DNA from: Gammaproteobacteria bacterium
GTDB taxonomy: Bacteria > Pseudomonadota > Gammaproteobacteria > Burkholderiales > Burkholderiaceae_C
Assembly: GCA_018828125.1 (NCBI GenBank)
Contig: JAHJWB010000019.1
Coordinates: 124,001 to 188,000, forward strand
Reading direction: 5' to 3'
DNA: 64,000 nt
A program made the position numbers and the translations under genes. Shown here one piece after another: positions 37,695-45,329 of this stretch (positions are counted from its first letter, which is position 1; the number at the start of each line of letters is the position of its first letter). The notes under the pieces are model-generated. The model did not search any database. It was not told the origin of the DNA and saw only the letters and a list, made by a program, of their open reading frames with translations.

Positions 37695-38960
37695 ATGAGC
37701 CAAGTTCCATCAGGCCGCGACAGCGCGGCGGGGCCGATGTCCACATTCATGCCACAGAACATCGACGCCTACCCGCTCGAATTCACGGGCAGCGGCGGCG
37801 AATACTTTCGGGTGTGGATCGTCAATGTCTTGCTCAGCATCATCACGCTGGGCATCTACACCCCCTGGGCACGCCGCCGCACCGCCCAATATTTCTACAG
37901 CCACACGATGGTGGCTGGCAGCCCCCTCGAATTCACCGCGCAGCAGCGCAAGATGGTGATGGGGTTTGTGCTGCTGATGCTGATCACCCTGGCCTACAAC
38001 ATCGCCGCCAACACCGGGCAGGACACCGCCGTCGGGGTCTTCCTGCTGGCGGGCGCCGTGCTGGCACCGTTCATCTGGGGCAGCGCCATGCGCTTTCGCC
38101 TGGGGGCCACGCGGTGGCGCGGCCTGCGGCTTCAGTTCACGGCCAGCTGGAAAGAGGTCTACATCGCCAGCTGGCCCGTGTTTGCACTGGCGCTGGTGTG
38201 GTTTGGTGTGTTTTATGGCCTGCAGATGCTGTCGCCGGAACTGGCGGGAGCGTTGCAGGAAGCCGAAGAAGAGACCAAACGCAAGCTGCCCACGTTCACG
38301 CCCGCCATGGGCGCCTTGATCGTGCTGGGGCTGGTGCTCACGGTGCTGTGTTTCATTCGCCTTGAATACAACTTCAAAAGCCTGCTCGTGCTGAAGGCCC
38401 AGGTGGGCGCCGAGCGCGGACGCTGGAAACCGGTGTACATGGATTTCGTCAAGATCTGGCTGGCCACCGTGCTGGTGTTCATCCTGTGTGTGGTGGCCCT
38501 GTCGCTCATCGGCACCTTGTTGGCAGGGGGTTCAGTGGCGCTGGTCGCGGGGCTGGGCAACCGGCTCGGGCTGTGGATCATTGTGTTGATCGTGGGCGCC
38601 ATCGTGGGCGGGTTCTTCCTGCTGTTCCTGGCCTCTGCACCTGCCCGCGCATACCGCGAAGCGCGCATGTTCCAACTGATGTGGGACAACATCGGCGTGA
38701 GCCACGTGGCCCGCTTCAAGTGCCATTTGCGCAGCGGCAGCTATGTGTGGCTGCGCATCAAGAACATGTTCCTCACGCTGATCACGCTGGGGCTCTACCG
38801 CCCCTTTGCGCGGGTCAGCGAATACCGGATGAAGCTGGAATCGGTCACCCTGCACGTCAAGGGCGGTGTGGAGCAAGTGGCAGGCGCCATGGTGCGCCAG
38901 CAGCAGGGTGGGCTGGGTGATGCGCTGGCTGATGCGGCAGGCCTGGACCTGATCGGGTGA
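37695..38960 (+). CDS. DUF898 (YjgN-like) membrane protein
   Basis: The 421-residue protein has about nine hydrophobic segments and two copies of the family motif: GSGGEYFRVWIVNVLLSIIT with LGIYTPWARRRTAQYFY near residues 35-75, and LRSGSYVWLRIKNMFLTLIT with LGLYRPFARVSEYRM near residues 343-385. DUF898 proteins are inner-membrane proteins of unknown function. AGGAGG lies 9 nt before the ATG. Its stop overlaps the start of the next gene, a membrane M48 peptidase, a pairing that suggests joint membrane quality control. Confidence 0.9.
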   Translation: MSQVPSGRDSAAGPMSTFMPQNIDAYPLEFTGSGGEYFRVWIVNVLLSIITLGIYTPWARRRTAQYFYSHTMVAGSPLEFTAQQRKMVMGFVLLMLITLAYNIAANTGQDTAVGVFLLAGAVLAPFIWGSAMRFRLGATRWRGLRLQFTASWKEVYIASWPVFALALVWFGVFYGLQMLSPELAGALQEAEEETKRKLPTFTPAMGALIVLGLVLTVLCFIRLEYNFKSLLVLKAQVGAERGRWKPVYMDFVKIWLATVLVFILCVVALSLIGTLLAGGSVALVAGLGNRLGLWIIVLIVGAIVGGFFLLFLASAPARAYREARMFQLMWDNIGVSHVARFKCHLRSGSYVWLRIKNMFLTLITLGLYRPFARVSEYRMKLESVTLHVKGGVEQVAGAMVRQQQGGLGDALADAAGLDLIG

Positions 38961-40213
38961 TGAGCCACCCCAGCGCTGCGGCAGACACCCCCACAGGCAA
39001 GCTCGTCTCGGGGCGCTGGTTTGACGGCCTGAGCAGCAAGCCCCAGCCGGTGATGGTGACCCTGCGGCCCACACCGAAAGGCCCCTCACTGGTGCTTCAT
39101 CCGCTCTCACAGCCCGGTGCCGCACCCACCGAGTTTGGCTTTAAAGACGTGGGCTGGCCCGAGGCCTGGAACGAGCGGCGGCCGCAGGTGCGTGTGGTGG
39201 TGGACCTGCGCGATCACGGCAGCCTCGAAATTGACGCCGTCGCCGAATGGCGCGCCGCCCTGGCCGCCGCAGGCGACCGTCCCGGCATTGCCCAACGCAT
39301 GCAAACCCGCTGGCCTGTATTGCTGGGAGTGGCCGTGGCTGCGGTCGTCGGCCTCACCCTGTTCTACCGCTACGGCACCCCGTGGGCCGCAACGCAGATC
39401 ACACGGTTTGTGCCCCTGGCCTGGGAGACCAGTGTGGCCGAAAACGTGCTGAAGCAGATGGACGAAGGCACGCTCAAGCCCAGCAAGCTCCCGCCGGAAC
39501 GCCAGGCCCAGCTGAAGGCCCGCTTCGACGCCCTGGTGCAGCAAACGCCCAGCACCCTGCACCGCTATCCCAACTACAAGCCCCCCCTCACCCTGGAGTT
39601 CCGCTCGGGCATGGGCGCCAACGCCTTTGCGCTACCAGGCGGCAAGGTGGTGATGACCGACGGCATCGTCAAAGCCGCTGCTGAGAAGGGCCTGGACGAC
39701 AACGCCCTGGTCGGCGTACTCGCCCACGAAATCGGCCACGTGGTGTACCGCCACACCACCCGCATGGTGGTCGAGCAAGGCGTGCTGAACATGGGCATGG
39801 GATTGGCGCTGGGCGACGTGTCGGGCATCGTGTCCACCGGCGCGTCGGTGTTGACCGGCCTGGCCTACAGCCGCAGCCACGAACGCGAGGCCGACTGCTA
39901 CGCCATCGCCCTCATGCGCCATACCGCGCTTCCCACGGCGCCCATGGGCAAGCTGCTGCTGGCCATTGCGCGCGACGAAGAAGAGCGGGATGAGCGCGAG
40001 GAGCAGGAAGCGAAAGACAAGAAGGAAGCAGCCACTGACGCACCGACTCGCCAAGCGGGCGCCAGTGCGCCAAAGCAGAGCCCACGCAAGCGCACGCCAA
40101 GCGCCGACGAGCCGGAGCATGCGGTGTGGTCGCTCCTCAGCAGTCACCCAGACACCGTCAAGCGCGCGACGGAGCTTGAACAGGGGCATGCGCCGCAATG
40201 CGCGAAACCGTGA
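38957..40213 (+). CDS. M48 family membrane metallopeptidase
   Basis: The 418-residue protein has a cytoplasmic N-domain, a membrane helix near residue 116-137 (VLLGVAVAAVVGLTLFYRYG), and a zinc-peptidase domain. The domain carries HEIGH in VLAHEIGHVVYRH and a downstream SHEREADCYA ligand. The last 60 residues are charged and Lys/Glu-rich, ending ELEQGHAPQCAKP after a typical M48 SSHPDTVKRA. The GTG at 38957 overlaps the preceding stop; an ATG three bases later is equally likely. Confidence 0.9.
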   Translation: MMSHPSAAADTPTGKLVSGRWFDGLSSKPQPVMVTLRPTPKGPSLVLHPLSQPGAAPTEFGFKDVGWPEAWNERRPQVRVVVDLRDHGSLEIDAVAEWRAALAAAGDRPGIAQRMQTRWPVLLGVAVAAVVGLTLFYRYGTPWAATQITRFVPLAWETSVAENVLKQMDEGTLKPSKLPPERQAQLKARFDALVQQTPSTLHRYPNYKPPLTLEFRSGMGANAFALPGGKVVMTDGIVKAAAEKGLDDNALVGVLAHEIGHVVYRHTTRMVVEQGVLNMGMGLALGDVSGIVSTGASVLTGLAYSRSHEREADCYAIALMRHTALPTAPMGKLLLAIARDEEERDEREEQEAKDKKEAATDAPTRQAGASAPKQSPRKRTPSADEPEHAVWSLLSSHPDTVKRATELEQGHAPQCAKP

Positions 40214-40241
40214 GAAGTGTGAGTACAGCGGCGACGACGGC

Positions 40242-40637
40242 ATGAAATCGTCTGCGCCGACGCGCTGTGCTTCGATAGCCATCACCGCAGCACTGGTTAC
40301 GGCGTTGTTCGCCCCACAGGTGCACGCCGCAGACGCCATCGGTCCCGTCGAGACCCGAAGGGCGCTGACTGCTCTACTGGCTGCCGCCAACGACCCGATC
40401 CCTCGCACCTCGCTGTGCCATGAAATCTACGGACGGCGGGGCTCGACAACTGTCAAAGAACTGTTGGCCATGCGCATGGCGTATCCATACGACGGTTCCA
40501 ACGTGATTGAAGGCCACTGCCAGCAGGCACATTGCACCGTGACCGTTCGGCATGCTGCGGGAGAAGACGTAGCCTCGGCCATCCTCCAGTTTGCGGTGAA
40601 ACGCGGCAAGGCACAGGTCGATCGCTTCAGTGCTTGA
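40242..40637 (+). CDS. Hypothetical exported protein
   Basis: The 131-residue protein starts MKSSAPTRCASIAITAALVT with a signal peptide and probable cleavage after QVHA. The mature part has two or three Cys (LCHEIYG, EGHCQQAHCTVTV), which suggests a periplasmic disulfide-bonded domain. I recognise no family. It follows the M48 gene by 28 nt in the same direction and may belong to that unit. Confidence 0.6.
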   Translation: MKSSAPTRCASIAITAALVTALFAPQVHAADAIGPVETRRALTALLAAANDPIPRTSLCHEIYGRRGSTTVKELLAMRMAYPYDGSNVIEGHCQQAHCTVTVRHAAGEDVASAILQFAVKRGKAQVDRFSA

Positions 40638-40702
40638 TCAGCCATAGCTCAAAAGTACCTAGCGCTGCGGAGTGCCGTCATCAACGGCTGAATGAAAATT
40701 GT

Positions 40703-41038
40703 GAAGCGCGCCGATAAGCCGGATTCTGTGCACCACGGTTACCCGCAGTGTGACCGCCATTAATCTGGGCCGGGTGTCGCCACCACGGCTCGGTGCTACC
40801 TACCCGCCAACTCTGCGGAACCACATCAACGTTGGCCTACTTGGTATTGCTGCGCGTAGAGATTGCCCGTTTCACCCCCGGTGGTTTGCCTTGCGGCACT
40901 CCCCCGGGACTCGTCTCTGTTGCTCTGATCCTCACCTCACGGTGGGCAGCCGTTAGCTGCTACGCTGTCCTGTGCAGTCCGGACGTTCCTCCAGTGCCTG
41001 GTTTCCCAGATTGCACCAGCGGCGGTCTGGCGCGCTTC
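40703..41038 (-). ncRNA. rnpB: RNase P RNA (class A)
   Basis: RnpB is the catalytic RNA that matures tRNA 5' ends. On the minus strand the 5' end GAAGCGCGCC pairs with the 3' end GGCGCGCTTC, forming helix P1. The conserved segments GGAGGAACGTCCGGACTGCA near the 5' end and AGAATCCGGCTTATCGG near the 3' end are diagnostic. The 336-nt length fits. It begins 11 nt beyond the rtcR stop codon. A GATAAT hexamer at 41048-41053, which contains the rtcR TAA stop, is placed as its -10 element. Confidence 0.95.
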
Positions 41039-41047
41039 ACGGGGTGG

Positions 41048-41053
41048 ATTATC
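41048..41053 (-). promoter_or_regulatory. Probable rnpB -10 box overlapping the rtcR stop
   Basis: GATAAT on the minus strand lies about 10 nt before the 5' end of RNase P RNA. Its TAA is the rtcR stop codon. I could not identify a convincing -35 element at 17 nt, so an additional upstream or read-through promoter is possible. Confidence 0.5.
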
Positions 41054-42683
41054 GCCCAGCGCCTGATGCCCTATCCCAATCCAGTCCAAAGCGCGCCAGA
41101 TACTTGCGCAGCCGGTCTGCATCGTTGACCACAGTGCGCTGCGCGCGCGAGGCCTGGAACAGCTGGCGCCCTGCGTCAGACAGGGTGCGGGCCTGGCGGC
41201 ACACATGCAGAACAGCCGCCAGTTGCAGTTGGTCGAACAGGTCTAGAGATTCCACGGTTTCTTCACCCAGCAGGCCAGCAAGATCGTCACGGCCCAACGC
41301 GCCGGGCGTGGACGCCAGACCGTTGCGCGCATCGCTGGCGGGCTGCCACAGCCAGCGCAGGCGGGCGATTTCGGCCTCGACCAAGGGCAGGCCAATGCGG
41401 CCGCTGTCGGCCAACGTAGCCAGGCGCGTCACGCTGGCCGACAGGTCACGGAAGTTGCCCGTCCAGAGCGCTTCGGGCGACTGGGCGTAGCGCAGGTAGG
41501 CGGCGCGCGCCTCGTTGGAAAAGCGCACGCTGCGCCCCAGCTCTTCGCCCGCGCGCTGTAGCAGGTGATCCACGTTGGGCTCGATGTCCTCGGGCCGCTG
41601 CGCCAGGCCGGGCAGCACATAGCTCCAGAGGTTGATGCGCGCGAACAAATCCTCGCGAAAGCGCCCTGCCGCCACCTCGGTGCGCAGGTCGCGGTTGGTG
41701 CCGGCCACCAGTTGAAAGTCGCTCTCCACCTCGCGGTCGCTGCCCAAGGGGTAGAAGCGCTTTTCTTCCACGGCCTTGAGCAGCATGGCCTGCTCGTCCG
41801 GGCCCAGCTCGCCGATCTCGTCGAGGAACAAAACGCCCTTGTGCGCCGTACGCAGCAGGCCCGCGCGGTCGGCCGCCGCGCCGGTGAACGAGCCTTTCTT
41901 GTGGCCGAACAGGGTGGACGCCGCGCCGTCGCCGTGCAGCGTGGCGCAGTTCACTTCCACAAATTCGCCCTCCACCTGGTGGCGCGCCTTCTTCAGCTCA
42001 AACATGCGCCGCGCCAGATGCGACTTGCCCGCACCCGTGGGCCCGGTGAACAGAATGGGCGCGCGCGAGCGCACTGCCACTCGCTCCACCTCGTCGATCA
42101 GTGCATTGAAGCGGGCATTGCGCGTAGCGATGCCACTTTTGAGGAACTGCACCGCGTTCTGCTGCTCGGCGCCAAAGCGCTGCGCAATCACGTCGTAGCG
42201 CGACAGGTCCAGGTCGATCAGCGTGTAGCTGCCGGGGTCGCCAATGCGCTGGCGCTTGGGCGGCGAGGTTTGCACCAGCACACCCGGAATGCGGCGCGAC
42301 TCCACCAGCAAAAACAGGCAGATCTGCGCGACATGCGTGCCCGTGGTGATGTGCGTCCAGTATTCCTCGCGCTCGGTGTCAAAGCGGTAGGCCTGCGTCC
42401 AGTCGTACAGCTGGGCATAGACCTCGCCAAAGTCCCACGGGTCGGCGATGGGCAGCGGCACCAGGTTCACCGTGGTCTCGGGCGAGGCGGTGGCCATGTC
42501 CGCACGCACCTGGTGGGCGAGCTCGCGGTGCGGCGGGGTGAAGATCAGCTCCAGCCGCTCGATCACCACGTCCTCGTGCTGCACCAGGGACACGGTGGGG
42601 CGCCATTTCTCCCACCGGCCGGCGCCCTTGCCTGAGTCCAGCTGGGTGCCCAGGAAGCCGATGACTACCTTGTCTTTTCGCAT
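41049..42683 (-). CDS. rtcR: Sigma-54 activator RtcR of the RNA-repair operon
   Basis: RtcR is a bacterial enhancer-binding protein that activates rtc operons. The 544-residue protein has an N-terminal CARF-type sensor (residues 1-180, start MRKDKVVIGFLGTQLDSGKG) thought to sense damaged RNA ends. The AAA+ domain has Walker A GPTGAGKS at 214-221, the sigma-54 contact loop GSFTGA at 264-269 and Walker B VLFLDEI at 284-290. A C-terminal helix-turn-helix-like region (ADAGRQLFQASRA) follows. It is divergent from the operon it should control. The ATG at 42683 has no good Shine-Dalgarno. Confidence 0.96.
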   Translation of the reverse strand: MRKDKVVIGFLGTQLDSGKGAGRWEKWRPTVSLVQHEDVVIERLELIFTPPHRELAHQVRADMATASPETTVNLVPLPIADPWDFGEVYAQLYDWTQAYRFDTEREEYWTHITTGTHVAQICLFLLVESRRIPGVLVQTSPPKRQRIGDPGSYTLIDLDLSRYDVIAQRFGAEQQNAVQFLKSGIATRNARFNALIDEVERVAVRSRAPILFTGPTGAGKSHLARRMFELKKARHQVEGEFVEVNCATLHGDGAASTLFGHKKGSFTGAAADRAGLLRTAHKGVLFLDEIGELGPDEQAMLLKAVEEKRFYPLGSDREVESDFQLVAGTNRDLRTEVAAGRFREDLFARINLWSYVLPGLAQRPEDIEPNVDHLLQRAGEELGRSVRFSNEARAAYLRYAQSPEALWTGNFRDLSASVTRLATLADSGRIGLPLVEAEIARLRWLWQPASDARNGLASTPGALGRDDLAGLLGEETVESLDLFDQLQLAAVLHVCRQARTLSDAGRQLFQASRAQRTVVNDADRLRKYLARFGLDWDRASGAGR

Positions 42684-42800
42684 TTTTTTATCTATTTAAC
42701 TAGCCTTCATTCTAGTCATCTTGATATCCAAGCACCCAACCAACTTCACCCAATAGGAAATATCTCCATACAAATCAACAACTTGCGAGCATTTAACGGT

Positions 42801-42829
42801 TTGCATTGCAAGCTGGCACGCATCTGGCA
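42801..42829 (+). promoter_or_regulatory. Sigma-54 promoter of the rtc operon with adjacent palindrome
   Basis: TGGCACGCATCTGGCA at 42814-42829 has the -24 GG (42815-42816) and -12 GC (42827-42828) with the exact spacing of a sigma-54 promoter. Only one base of the -12 element departs from consensus. It predicts a start near 42840. A palindrome TTGCATTGCAA (42801-42811) sits just upstream. The AT-rich stretch from 42684 to 42800 presumably holds RtcR enhancer sites, which I could not delimit. Confidence 0.85.
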
Positions 42830-42969
42830 CTAGAAGAAGCATCCAGCGCAAGCGGTGACCGCTCACAGGTCGGGGTTAGGACAAATGTTCGCCCCACCGG
42901 TGCCGGGCATCCGGGGCCTTCGGGCTCTGTCGATGTCCTGCATGCCGCACATCGCAAACGCTGGGTAAC

Positions 42970-43030
42970 GGCACGGTCGTGGTGACCACTCCGAAAGGAA
43001 CTGTCTGGTTCGACTCCAGGCGTGCCACCA
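42970..43030 (+). ncRNA. tRNA-like module 1
   Basis: GGCACG (42970-42975) pairs with CGTGCC (43021-43026), followed by an encoded ACCA end. Inside are a D-arm-like hairpin GTGG-TGA-CCAC (42979-42989), a minimal arm TCC-GAAA-GGA (42990-42999) in the anticodon-arm position, and a T-arm with 5-bp stem TCTGG/CCAGG and loop TTCGACT (43009-43015). There is no anticodon loop, so this is a 61-nt tRNA mimic and not a decoding tRNA. Confidence 0.75.
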
Positions 43031-43097
43031 CTGGTAGCTCAGTCTGGTAGAGCCCCGCCGCAAGGCGGTTGTCGCAGGTTCGATTCCTGCCCACGGT
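43028..43097 (+). ncRNA. tRNA-like module 2
   Basis: A canonical D-arm has stem GCTC/GAGC (43037-43040 with 43050-43053) and loop AGTCTGGTA, preceded by the universal TA. Next is a 5-bp stem CCGCC/GGCGG capped by GCAA (43055-43068) in place of a 7-nt anticodon loop. Then a T-arm GCAGG/CCTGC with loop TTCGATT (43074-43090). The acceptor strands CCACTGG and CCACGGT pair only in part, and the 3' strand overlaps a GGTC-GCAA-GACC hairpin. Its 5' side overlaps the ACCA of module 1. Confidence 0.75.
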
Positions 43098-43394
43098 CGC
43101 AAGACCTTGATTGGAAGTACCGGTCGAAAGACCACCCGCCGAACGCGGGGAGAGGCCCCGAGGTTGCGCCGCAATTGCAAGGGATTCACCCCGTCAGCCG
43201 GTGGCGGTTTGTGCCAGCACCCGGCACAGCCTGCGCCCGCAGCCAGCCGTGCTGCCGCCCTTCCCGCTGGGGATGGGGCAGCCACCACGGCGCACTGCTC
43301 GGCCCAGGCTGTGCCCCCTGGCCCCCCGCCATCGCTGTAACGGCAACCCGATATGTGACGAGTGACGACAACGAAGAAGAAAGAGGAAAAAGAG

Positions 43395-44540
43395 ATGCTG
43401 ATGAAGATGTTCCAACGCGCCACCGTGAAGAAAAACGAACGCGCCCTGCTGCTGCGCAATGGCAGCTTTGACCGCGTGCTGCGCAACGGCACCTACTGGC
43501 TGTTTGCAGGCACCGACGATCTGCGCGTGGAAACCTTCGCCCTCGAACAACCTGCCTTCACCCACGGCCTGGCCGAGTACCTGATGGCGCAGGAGCCCGC
43601 CGTGGTGGTAGCAGAGTTTGTGCAAGTGAACTTGTCGGAAACCGAAGTGGGCCTGTGCAGCGAAAACGGCGTGCTGGTCGAGATCCTGCCCCCTGGCACC
43701 CGCCGTCTTTATTGGAAAGGCCTAGTGGATGTGTGCGTGCAAGTGGTGGACTTGCAAGCAGGCGCTGAACTGCCCGCCGCACTGGTGGCGCGATTGACGC
43801 AAACCCAGCTGCGCCAGCGCAGCGTGACCGGATTGGCCGGTGTGTTGCAGGTGCAGGTGCCCGAGGGCCAGTGCGCGCTGTTGACGGTGGACGGCAAGGT
43901 GGAGCGCCTGCTGACCGCTGGCAACTACGCCTTCTGGAAGTACGGCCGCACCGTGGCCGTGGAACTGGTGGACCTGCGCCTGCAAGCCGTGGAGGTATCA
44001 GGCCAGGACATCATGACCCGCGACAAGGTAAGCCTGCGCCTGAACCTGTGCGCCACCTTCCGCTACACCGATGTGTTGCGCGCCTTTTCCCAGTTGCAAA
44101 AGCCTGCCGACCACCTGTATCGCGAGCTGCAGTTTGCGCTGCGCGCCGCCGTGGGCACCCGCACGCTTGATGAGCTGCTGGAGAACAAAACGGTGATCGA
44201 CGAGGTGGTGACCGCACACATGGCGACCAAGCTATCGCCCTACGGCATGCAGCTGGAAAGCGTGGGCGTGAAGGACATCGTGCTGCCGGGCGACATGAAA
44301 ACCATCTTGACCCAGGTAGTGCAGGCCCAGAAGCAGGCCGAGGCGAATGTGATCCGCCGCCGCGAAGAAACCGCTGCGACGCGCTCGCTGCTCAACACGG
44401 CGAAGGTAATGGAGGACAACCCCGTTGCCCTGCGCATGAAGGAGCTGGAGACGCTGGAGCGTGTGGCTGAACGGATCGACAAGATCTCGGTGTTTGGCGG
44501 CCTGGACCAGGTGCTCAATGGGCTGGTGAAGATGCGCTGA
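43395..44540 (+). CDS. Slipin/SPFH-domain protein of the rtc operon
   Basis: Slipins are stomatin-like SPFH scaffolds, and some rtc operons carry one. The 381-residue protein has an N-terminal module (VKKNERALLLRNGSFDRVLR) and then an SPFH domain. That domain contains VPEGQCALLTVDGKVERLL, SGQDIMTRDKVSLRLNLCAT and the conserved end GMQLESVGVKDIVLPGDMK, followed by an Ala/Glu-rich helix. Unlike typical slipins it has no hydrophobic membrane hairpin at the N-terminus, so it may be soluble. The ATG at 43395 has GAGGA about 7 nt upstream; an in-frame start at 43362 lacks a site. Confidence 0.88.
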   Translation: MLMKMFQRATVKKNERALLLRNGSFDRVLRNGTYWLFAGTDDLRVETFALEQPAFTHGLAEYLMAQEPAVVVAEFVQVNLSETEVGLCSENGVLVEILPPGTRRLYWKGLVDVCVQVVDLQAGAELPAALVARLTQTQLRQRSVTGLAGVLQVQVPEGQCALLTVDGKVERLLTAGNYAFWKYGRTVAVELVDLRLQAVEVSGQDIMTRDKVSLRLNLCATFRYTDVLRAFSQLQKPADHLYRELQFALRAAVGTRTLDELLENKTVIDEVVTAHMATKLSPYGMQLESVGVKDIVLPGDMKTILTQVVQAQKQAEANVIRRREETAATRSLLNTAKVMEDNPVALRMKELETLERVAERIDKISVFGGLDQVLNGLVKMR

Positions 44541-44566
44541 GCGCCAATGAATGAAGAGCAATTGTG

Positions 44567-45307
44567 ATGAAGACGAAGAAACTGACAGCACGCGAAAGGC
44601 GGTTGAGCCGGGAACCCAAGGCACCGAGTTGCGAGTCCGTTGGCCTGGACCGGGCGGTTTACAGCGAGGCATTGCGCTTCCTGTTTGACCGCCCGGTACA
44701 CGAGAAAAGCGGACAAGAGTGGTATTGGCATCTGTACGAGCCCGAGTTTGAAGCAACGCCCTTGCAATGGACCCATATCCAGACCGTGCTGTTTGCCAAT
44801 GCCGGGGTTGATCTGGCACCTTACAACGACGACCAAGTAGGAATGGGGCTGAACCATGTGATGAGCAACAACGCCGGAGACATCCCGCACATGGTGAACG
44901 ACCCGTACGTGCCTTTAGCCGATGCCATGCGGATGATGCGGGCATTGCCCACACTGTGGAGCGATTGCATTGGGCCGCGTCTGGATACCGTGCACCGCAA
45001 GATCGGCAGCTGCAGCGACCGCCTCTACTTCGTGAGCTACATGTGGTTTGACGTGTGGCCTACGTTCTGGAACGCCAAGCACATTCCGCAGTGGCAAGAC
45101 GCCATGTGGCAGGTGTTCCGCGAAATGCTGGCAATGCCCTGGCGCGAAGCGCAGGTATCGGCCTTGCACGGGATCGGCCACGAGGGCGAGCGCCTGAATC
45201 GGCCCAAGGAACTGCAGGCGCACATGGACGCCTTCATCCGCAACGTGAAGAATGATGACGAACTGAAAACCTATGCCCAAGCCGCTGCTCGCGGGATGGT
45301 GCAGTGA
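44567..45307 (+). CDS. Uncharacterised Trp-rich protein in the rtc operon
   Basis: The 246-residue protein begins MKTKKLTARERRLSREPKAP, a basic tail, and is then mostly helical and unusually rich in Trp (YWHLYEP, PLQWTHIQ, YMWFDVWPTFWNAKH, PQWQDAMWQVF). No signal peptide, membrane segment or catalytic motif is evident. The HGIGHEGERLNRPKELQAHM segment looks conserved in style. It lies 26 nt after the slipin gene and 22 nt before rtcB, so it should be co-transcribed. I do not recognise the family. An RNA-repair accessory role is inferred from position only. Confidence 0.85.
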   Translation: MKTKKLTARERRLSREPKAPSCESVGLDRAVYSEALRFLFDRPVHEKSGQEWYWHLYEPEFEATPLQWTHIQTVLFANAGVDLAPYNDDQVGMGLNHVMSNNAGDIPHMVNDPYVPLADAMRMMRALPTLWSDCIGPRLDTVHRKIGSCSDRLYFVSYMWFDVWPTFWNAKHIPQWQDAMWQVFREMLAMPWREAQVSALHGIGHEGERLNRPKELQAHMDAFIRNVKNDDELKTYAQAAARGMVQ

Positions 45308-45329
45308 ACGACGAAGACGAAAGAACAAC

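Larger units (their letters stand above)
42840..43350 (+). ncRNA. Structured rtc operon leader / putative Y-RNA-like RNA
   Basis: There is no convincing coding frame in the roughly 550 nt between the sigma-54 promoter and the slipin gene. Instead there are many short hairpins. AGCGG-TGA-CCGCT lies near 42850, and a 6-bp stem CGATGT/ACATCG closes a 12-nt loop near 42930-42955. Then come the two tRNA-like modules. GGTC-GCAA-GACC is at 43095-43106, GGTC-GAAA-GACC at 43122-43133, CCCGC...GCGGG just after, and TGTGCC/GGCACA at 43210-43228. In enterobacteria an rtc operon carries Y RNAs with a tRNA-like domain in the same place. The RNA ends here are unknown. Confidence 0.65.

Noticed and set aside
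42970-43097. Ordinary tRNA genes between rtcR and the slipin gene
   Set aside because: D- and T-arms look right, but the anticodon position is a tetraloop-capped stem in both modules and the acceptor stem of module 2 is mismatched, so they cannot decode.
42863-43492. Long minus-strand open frame across the rtc leader
   Set aside because: It overlaps the promoter, structured RNA and slipin start on the other strand, has no family resemblance, and its composition follows hairpins rather than codons.
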